From: HGM04593 sp045646965
GTDB taxonomy: Bacteria; Bacteroidota; Bacteroidia; Bacteroidales; Bacteroidaceae
DNA: 64,000 bases
NCBI GenBank assembly: GCA_045646965.1
Contig: JAZRLR010000008.1
Coordinates: forward strand, 1-64,000
Reading direction: 5' to 3'
Of the stretch, positions 58,418-64,000 are shown piece after piece. The position numbers and the translations under genes were made by a program. The notes beneath the pieces were generated by a model that saw nothing but the letters and a program-made list of their open reading frames with translations, was not told the origin of the DNA and made no database searches. Within the stretch, counting starts at the first letter, position 1. The number at the start of each line of letters is the position of its first letter.

Positions 58418-61243
58418 GTGAAAGAGGAGACAGGAAAAATAGAGATTTACGGTGCAAGAGTACACAATCTCAAGAATATAGATGTGGAGATTCCTCACGA
58501 CTCGCTCACGGTCATTACCGGCTTGAGCGGCAGCGGAAAATCCTCACTGGCTTTTGATACAATATTTGCCGAGGGACAGCGTCGCTACCTGGAGACTTTT
58601 TCCACATACGCGCGTAACTTCCTCGGAGGTATGGAGCGTCCCGACGTGGATAAAATCACAGGTTTGAGCCCCGTAATATCCATTGAGCAAAAGACGACAA
58701 ACAAAAACCCGCGTTCCACCGTGGGAACTACCACCGAGATATATGACTATATGCGTCTGCTCTTTTCGCGTGCAGGCGAGGCCTATTCCTATCTCTCGGG
58801 CGAGAAGATGGTTAAATATACCGAAGAGCAGGTGTTGCAGCTCCTTCTCGACTCTTATGCAGGGAAAAAGATATATATACTTGCTCCACTTGTGAAGGGA
58901 CGCAAGGGACACTATAAAGAGCTCTTTGAGCAGATGATGCACAAGGGCTATCTCAACGTGCGCATCGACGGCGAGATGTGCGAGCTGGTGCGCGGAATGA
59001 TGGTCGAGCGTTACAAGAACCACGACATTGAGGTGGTAATTGACAAGCTCGCCGTGGACGAGAAAGATACCACACGCCTCAAGCAGAGCCTTGCCACGGC
59101 GCTGCATCAGGGCGACGGCCTAGTGATGATAATGGAAATGCCCTCGGGCAAGGTGCGTTACTTCAGCAAGAGGCTTATGTGCCCCGTGACGGGGCTTTCG
59201 TATCAGGAGCCCGCGCCGCACAATTTCTCTTTCAACTCGCCGCAAGGTTTCTGCCCCAAGTGTAAAGGCCTCGGCGTGGTGAGTTGTGTGGATGTGGACA
59301 AGGTGGTGCCCGACCGCTCGCTCTCGGTCTACGACGGTGCGCTCGTGCCTCTGGGCAAATATCGCCGCTCTTCAATCTTTCAGCAGCTCGAGGCGGTGCT
59401 TCAGCGCTACGACGCCACGCTCAAAACCCCTGTCGAGGAGCTTCCCGACGAGGCTATCGACGAGATACTTTACGGCTCTCCCGTGCCTCTCAAGTTTGGC
59501 GACTCCACTGATATGTACTACGACAGCATAACCACATACGACGGCCTCGTGAAATATATCCAATTGCAGAAGGAGACAAGCACATCGGCCAAGGAACTGC
59601 GTTGGGCAGAGCAGTTCTCTGTTATGCAGACCTGCCCCGAGTGCGGCGGCGCAAGGCTCAATAAAGAGGCGCTGCACTACCGCATAAACGGCAAGAATAT
59701 ACACGAGCTCGCAACTATGGACATAACCCTCCTGCACGAGTGGCTCAAGGAACTCGATAGCGCTCTCGACGAGAAGCAGCGTGCCATAGCCACGGAGATT
59801 GTAAAGGAGATACAGTCGCGCCTGGGCTTCCTGCTCGACGTGGGGCTCGGCTATCTGTCGCTCAATCGCTCATCGGCATCTTTGTCGGGTGGAGAGGGAC
59901 AGCGCATACGTCTTGCCACGCAGGTGGGCTCGCAGCTTGTCAATGTACTCTACATTCTCGACGAGCCGAGTATAGGCCTGCACTCACGCGACAACGACAG
60001 GCTCATAAACTCACTGAAGGCTCTGCGCGACACGGGTAACACTGTAATTGTGGTGGAGCACGACCGCGATATTATGCTTGCGGCCGACTACATAATAGAT
60101 ATGGGCCCCAAGGCCGGGCGCAAGGGTGGAGATGTGGTTTTTGCGGGTACTCCGCAAGAGATGCTCGAGAGCGATACCGTGACCGCCCGTTTCCTCGATG
60201 GCAGGGAGCGCATAGCTGTTCCCGCAGTGCGTCGCGAGGGCAACGGAAAAAGTATAAAGATATTTGGAGCGCGAGGAAACAACCTCAAAAATATAGATGT
60301 GGAATTTCCTCTGGGCAAACTCATCTGCGTAACGGGCGTGTCGGGCGGCGGAAAGTCGTCGCTTGTGAACGATACCCTGCAGCCCATCCTTGCAAAACAT
60401 TTCTACAATGCGTTGCGCGAGCCTTTGCCCTATGACAGCATAGAGGGCATTGAATTTATCGACAAGATAGTGGATGTAGACCAGTCGCCTCTCGGTCGCA
60501 CGCCGCGTTCCAACCCCGCCACCTACACGGGAGTCTTCTCCGACATACGCAACCTCTTTGTGGAACTGCCCGAGGCCAAGATACGCGGTTACAAAGCAGG
60601 CCGTTTCTCGTTCAATGTGTCGGGCGGTCGCTGCGACGCCTGCAGTGGCAACGGATACAAGACACTCGAGATGAACTTCCTCCCCGACGTTATGGTGCCC
60701 TGCGAGGTGTGTCACGGCAAACGCTACAACCGCGAAACGCTCGAGGTGCGCTACAAGGGAAAGTCGATAGCCGACGTGCTCGATATGACAATAAATATGG
60801 CGGTGGAGTTCTTTGAGAATGTCCCCGTCATACTGAATGAAATAAAGGTGCTGCAGGATGTGGGCCTCGGATACATAAAGCTTGGGCAGCCTTCAACTAC
60901 GCTGTCGGGTGGCGAGAGTCAGCGTGTGAAGCTCGCCACAGAGCTCTCGAAACGCGACACGGGAAAAACCCTCTACCTGCTCGACGAGCCCACAACAGGT
61001 CTTCACTTCGAGGATATTCGAGTGCTTATGGATGTGATAAATCGTCTTGTAGACAAGGGAAACACGGTGGTAATCATTGAGCACAACCTCGATGTGATAA
61101 AAATGGCCGACTACATTATAGATATGGGCCCCGAGGGAGGTCGCGAGGGGGGGCGTGTGATGGCTGTGGGCACTCCCGAGGAGATAGTAGCGCAGGGCAA
61201 GGGCTTCACTGCGCCCTACCTTGCAAAGGAGCTTGCGCGATAA
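58418..61243 (+). CDS. uvrA: excinuclease ABC subunit A
   Basis: The damage-recognition ATPase of nucleotide excision repair, 941 residues, with a GTG start just 11 bases after the sorting-domain gene. Two ABC modules are present: Walker A GLSGSGKSS (about 35) and GVSGGGKSS (about 640), signatures LSGGEGQR and LSGGESQR, and Walker B segments ILDEPSIGLH and LLDEPTTGLH. The zinc site shows CPECGG and CDACSGNG..CEVCHG. All expected domains are complete. A terminator follows. Confidence 0.97.
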   Translation: MKEETGKIEIYGARVHNLKNIDVEIPHDSLTVITGLSGSGKSSLAFDTIFAEGQRRYLETFSTYARNFLGGMERPDVDKITGLSPVISIEQKTTNKNPRSTVGTTTEIYDYMRLLFSRAGEAYSYLSGEKMVKYTEEQVLQLLLDSYAGKKIYILAPLVKGRKGHYKELFEQMMHKGYLNVRIDGEMCELVRGMMVERYKNHDIEVVIDKLAVDEKDTTRLKQSLATALHQGDGLVMIMEMPSGKVRYFSKRLMCPVTGLSYQEPAPHNFSFNSPQGFCPKCKGLGVVSCVDVDKVVPDRSLSVYDGALVPLGKYRRSSIFQQLEAVLQRYDATLKTPVEELPDEAIDEILYGSPVPLKFGDSTDMYYDSITTYDGLVKYIQLQKETSTSAKELRWAEQFSVMQTCPECGGARLNKEALHYRINGKNIHELATMDITLLHEWLKELDSALDEKQRAIATEIVKEIQSRLGFLLDVGLGYLSLNRSSASLSGGEGQRIRLATQVGSQLVNVLYILDEPSIGLHSRDNDRLINSLKALRDTGNTVIVVEHDRDIMLAADYIIDMGPKAGRKGGDVVFAGTPQEMLESDTVTARFLDGRERIAVPAVRREGNGKSIKIFGARGNNLKNIDVEFPLGKLICVTGVSGGGKSSLVNDTLQPILAKHFYNALREPLPYDSIEGIEFIDKIVDVDQSPLGRTPRSNPATYTGVFSDIRNLFVELPEAKIRGYKAGRFSFNVSGGRCDACSGNGYKTLEMNFLPDVMVPCEVCHGKRYNRETLEVRYKGKSIADVLDMTINMAVEFFENVPVILNEIKVLQDVGLGYIKLGQPSTTLSGGESQRVKLATELSKRDTGKTLYLLDEPTTGLHFEDIRVLMDVINRLVDKGNTVVIIEHNLDVIKMADYIIDMGPEGGREGGRVMAVGTPEEIVAQGKGFTAPYLAKELAR

Positions 61244-61268
61244 GAGACTTCTCTTTATACAAGAAATA

Positions 61269-61303
61269 ACCGCCACACCCGTGAGGGTGAGGCGGTCTCT
61301 TTT
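61269..61303 (+). terminator. terminator after uvrA
   Basis: ACCGCC..ACCC pairs with GGGT..GGCGGT, with small internal mismatches, followed by CTCTTTT. It is 26 bases after the uvrA stop. Confidence 0.65.
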
Positions 61304-61324
61304 ATATGCGGTTTTTGCTCTTCG

Positions 61325-62488
61325 TTATAAGGTGAGTACCAGCCTGAAGTAATTCTTTACCGACAATGCAAATGTGCGTGTGGTGGCGTCTCTTCTTATG
61401 ACGTGTTGTCCCGTAGTTGTAATACAAACCGGGTTAATCTCCGTCTCGGGTGCTTTGTCACCCCTGCGGTCGAGCATCCACTCATAGCCGTCACTCTCAT
61501 TCAGGGGCTTTATGGCTTTTGTTTTCAAAGCATTTAAAAATTGCGCCTCCGAAGGTAGGTCTATAGGAAGCGAAGACAAAGATTTCAATTTTCTTATAAA
61601 CATTTCAATATTATCTATAGTTGCTTTAGCCGGGATATAGAGGTCGGGGGAATTTAATAGGTAATAGTCGCGCTCATTGCTTAAAATGAAAAGGTACTCA
61701 TTCAGGTTAATTAACGGGCTGATGTAATAGCCGGTGAGGGTTGTTTTGTGTGGATTGCCGTCAAAGATACAGAACTCGTCGGTGGTGCCCTCTACGAATT
61801 TCATTTGACTCAAAAAATGATTGATTGCCTTTTTCTGTATCTCGTTGCAATCGGGTGAGAAGAGAGGCTGCGGGTGGCCTAGTATTTCAACTGCCTTAAT
61901 TTTTTTGTCGTCGATATACACAGATACAGTTCCTACGGAAACCTCTAAAGAGGCGCGGGTAGTGTGAGTCTTGCCAATTGAATTTAGGCTTATGAGATCA
62001 CTTGCTTTCTGCAGAATCTTGCCATTCTCGCTCTTAAAAACGATTGTGATGGTATAATTGAGGTTTGCGGTTTTGAGAATCTCAAAATTCAGCGCCACTT
62101 CTATTTTACCTTTTTTATTGCCAATGAAAAATCCATCTTCGGAATTATGGTATTCTCCATCGTTTATTCGGTATCTTGAGCTCGAGAGCTTGAAATATTC
62201 TTCGTACAAGGGCTTGTGTATAACCACATCCTTGTCGGCAAAAAGCAGGTTGAATTGTCTCAACATAATTTCGTTGGTTACGCTCGGCTGCATCTCGCCG
62301 AGCTTGGCAGCCAGTTCCTTTTCTGTGTCGCTGCCCTCGGCGAGCCACGCAGTGAGCGTGCCGTCCTGAAAAGCGCGGCGCAGCTCGTGGAAAAGGGGCG
62401 ATTCAAGGTTGTCTATTTTAGACAATACATCCTTTATGTCGTTGAGCGATGTGCAGTATTTGTGATTGAGAAATAATATGGAGTTCAT
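61325..62488 (-). CDS. unknown protein encoded with a Ycf46-like AAA+ ATPase
   Basis: A 387-residue protein with no signal peptide or membrane helix. It starts with a helical part (1-85, LFLNHKYCTSLNDIKDVLSKID, ELAAKLGEMQPSVTNEIML), then a beta-rich middle (about 90-215) with alternating hydrophobics (VALNFEILKTANLNYTITIVF, ASLEVSVGTVSVYIDDKKI), then mixed alpha/beta to the end (LVLTL). I do not recognise the family. Its ATG shares a base with the TAA of the AAA+ gene (TAATG), so the two are made together and probably form a complex or work in one process. Confidence 0.75.
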   Translation of the reverse strand: MNSILFLNHKYCTSLNDIKDVLSKIDNLESPLFHELRRAFQDGTLTAWLAEGSDTEKELAAKLGEMQPSVTNEIMLRQFNLLFADKDVVIHKPLYEEYFKLSSSRYRINDGEYHNSEDGFFIGNKKGKIEVALNFEILKTANLNYTITIVFKSENGKILQKASDLISLNSIGKTHTTRASLEVSVGTVSVYIDDKKIKAVEILGHPQPLFSPDCNEIQKKAINHFLSQMKFVEGTTDEFCIFDGNPHKTTLTGYYISPLINLNEYLFILSNERDYYLLNSPDLYIPAKATIDNIEMFIRKLKSLSSLPIDLPSEAQFLNALKTKAIKPLNESDGYEWMLDRRGDKAPETEINPVCITTTGQHVIRRDATTRTFALSVKNYFRLVLTL

Positions 62489-64000
62489 TAGTTCTTGCTT
62501 GCTGAAGTGAATTTATATGTCTCTTTAAGGTCGCGTATGCGCTCTACATTCGTTTTTATGCGATTCCTCTCCTGGTCGCTGACGGGCTTGCTTGTGTGGC
62601 TCGAAAGGACAGATGTTCTCATCTTCTCTATCTCATCGAGGAAGTCCTTCTCGGTGACTACGCGGGCGGGAACGGAGGTGCTGCTCTTGCCGTCGAGCTT
62701 GCTTTTCTCTTTTATGTACTCTATGAACTTTCTGTTCATCACCACATTTACAAGGTTCTCAATCTCGGCGCCCGAGAAACCATATTTTGTGGTTCCCACC
62801 ATCTCCTGCACAATCTTGTCGTAAGAGAGGAGTTGCGAGAAGTCAAAGATTCCCGATTTCGATTTCTTGTAGTGGTCGATTTTCTTCTTGAATATGTCTT
62901 TGCGCTCTGTGGCATTGGGGAAATCTACGAAGTAGACCTCGTCGAAACGTCCTTTGCGCATAAACTCGGGGCGCATAACGTCGTTGGCTGTGGCAACTAT
63001 GTAGACAGGTGTTTTGCGCTCCTGCATCCAGGTGAGGAAGTGTCCCATAAGGCGCATTACAAGCATATCGTTGTTGTCGCCTCCGTTGTTTGAACCTGCG
63101 AAGGCCTTTTCAATCTCGTCTATCCACAGCACGCAGGGATGGGCAGCCTCTGCGGTCTCGAGCGCTTTGCGCAAGTTGGCCTCGCTCTGTCCCACATATT
63201 GTCCCATAAGGCGGTTTATGTCGAGGCGGAGCAGCGACATATCGAAAAGGTTGGCCACCGACTTTGCAATCATACTTTTTCCGCAGCCGGGCATTCCAAT
63301 GATGAGGATTCCCTTGGGCAGGGGCAGGTTACACTCTGCCGCGAGGCCCAGGTTGTGAAATATCTCTTTTTTCTCTTCGAGCTGTTCTTTTATCACATCG
63401 AGGCCTCCCACTTCGCTGAACTGCACGTTGGCATCGACCACCTCTACTATTCCCGACTTCTTTACAATCTGCTTTTTCTCCTGGAGCGCCAGTTTTATGG
63501 TTGTCTTGGAGAGGCGGCCGCCGGTTCTCACGGTTGCCGACTGCAGAATCTGATACACTTCGTAGAGTTGCAAGCCCTGCAGGGTGCGGCACATCTCTGT
63601 TCTTATTGCCGCTATTTGGCTCTGTGTGGAGTATTCGTATGAGAGAGGTATTTTGCTCACCTCGCTCATAATTTCCTCTTGCGTGGGCGCGGGTATCTCT
63701 ACTATGGTCACAATTTTCTCGAGCTGCGGGGGAAGCATAGAAACTGCTTCGGGCGATACAATTATAAGTGTGGTGAGCTTGTGAAAGGCATCTCTCGTTT
63801 CGGGGTGACGCATATCGTTTTCATACATCGACGCAAACATCTGTATGTATGTCTGAATGTGCGAGTCGCTCCAGATGTCACCCATATTTTTGAAGAGGAA
63901 AATCTTTTCGTTTGTGAAGGTCTCCTTTTCTATGAGGCACTCGAGGAATGTGTCGAGCTTGGAGAGTGTCTCCAGGTTTTTGCGGCTTCGTTTGGTTGAG
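62488..64000 (-). CDS. AAA+ ATPase of the Ycf46/FtsH-like group, 5' end outside the window
   Basis: The frame is open to base 64000, so the true start is beyond the window; an ATG at 63885 lies inside the protein. The visible 503 residues hold an N-terminal region with LSKLDTFLECLIEK and LTTLIIVSPEAVSMLPPQLEKIVTIVEIP, as in Ycf46 proteins. An AAA+ module follows, with Walker A GMPGCGKS (near 63280), Walker B VLWIDEIEKAF (near 63115), sensor IVATAND and the RKGRFDEVYFVDFP arginine region. There is no membrane helix or HEXXH protease motif, so it is not FtsH. The Ycf46 role is poorly known. It is coupled to the unknown gene downstream. Confidence 0.87.
   Translation of the reverse strand, partial: STKRSRKNLETLSKLDTFLECLIEKETFTNEKIFLFKNMGDIWSDSHIQTYIQMFASMYENDMRHPETRDAFHKLTTLIIVSPEAVSMLPPQLEKIVTIVEIPAPTQEEIMSEVSKIPLSYEYSTQSQIAAIRTEMCRTLQGLQLYEVYQILQSATVRTGGRLSKTTIKLALQEKKQIVKKSGIVEVVDANVQFSEVGGLDVIKEQLEEKKEIFHNLGLAAECNLPLPKGILIIGMPGCGKSMIAKSVANLFDMSLLRLDINRLMGQYVGQSEANLRKALETAEAAHPCVLWIDEIEKAFAGSNNGGDNNDMLVMRLMGHFLTWMQERKTPVYIVATANDVMRPEFMRKGRFDEVYFVDFPNATERKDIFKKKIDHYKKSKSGIFDFSQLLSYDKIVQEMVGTTKYGFSGAEIENLVNVVMNRKFIEYIKEKSKLDGKSSTSVPARVVTEKDFLDEIEKMRTSVLSSHTSKPVSDQERNRIKTNVERIRDLKETYKFTSASKN

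Overview
The window is a stretch of chromosome from a member of the order Bacteroidales. The evidence is the set of Bacteroidota promoter boxes (TTTG, about 19 bases, TAnnTTTG), the missing Shine-Dalgarno signals, a histone H1-like (Hc1) protein, a lysyl-tRNA synthetase with the long C-terminal tail, PorT/DUF6048/DUF6452/DUF4199-type proteins, a BspA-like leucine-rich-repeat protein and secreted proteins ending in GIYI(I/V)NG-type tails. The family (Muribaculaceae, Prevotellaceae, Bacteroidaceae or other) cannot be settled from sequence alone. Most of the region is ordinary core genome with an exopolysaccharide locus in the middle.

Layout. 1-1475: 3' end of a BspA-like surface protein, with a 58-residue peptide gene coupled to it. 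1671-11267 (minus): valS, a coiled-coil membrane protein, UDP-xylose synthase, lysS, gpsA, pgi and a HAD phosphatase, tightly packed. 11375-12160 (plus): mazG. 12248-14686 (minus): Spy/CpxP-like protein, anti-sigma-like protein, ECF sigma factor, RNase Z. 14818-16614 (minus): ribosomal protein S1, whose frame is broken by an in-frame TAA. 16938-17537 (plus): marC. 17605-21235 (minus): apbE, DUF6048-like, DUF6452-like lipoprotein, GT2 glycosyltransferase, DUF4199-like. 21446-26334 (minus): two related secreted proteins. 26678-26816 (plus): SRP RNA. 27192-30688 (plus): SGNH hydrolase and a phage-tail-fibre-like protein. 30816-45945 (minus): exopolysaccharide locus. 46425-46601 (plus): histone H1-like. 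47197-51231 (plus): GH2 beta-galactosidase. 51321-54795 (plus): dTDP-rhamnose genes rfbA-C-D-B. 54863-57426 (minus): PorT-like barrel and a LysM/periplasmic-binding-fold protein. 57669-61243 (plus): type B sorting-domain protein and uvrA. 61325-64000 (minus): unknown protein and a Ycf46-like AAA+ ATPase cut by the window edge.

How it fits together. Nucleotide-sugar supply is spread over three places: UDP-glucose dehydrogenase and UDP-GlcNAc 2-epimerase inside the exopolysaccharide locus, the complete dTDP-L-rhamnose pathway 5 kb upstream of its first gene, and UDP-xylose synthase inside the valS-lysS block. The exopolysaccharide locus has a chain-length tyrosine kinase, Wzx flippase, Wzy-like polymerase, two GT4 transferases, a pyruvyl-transferase-family protein and an acyltransferase, but no recognisable initiating glycosyl-phosphate transferase or outer-membrane exporter.

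No CRISPR array, insertion sequence, tRNA, rRNA or complete prophage was seen. The points most worth a second look are the stop codon in rpsA, the isolated fibre-like gene, the nucleotidyltransferase-GHMP kinase fusion beside a FucP-like transporter, and the Ycf46-like ATPase with its unknown partner.
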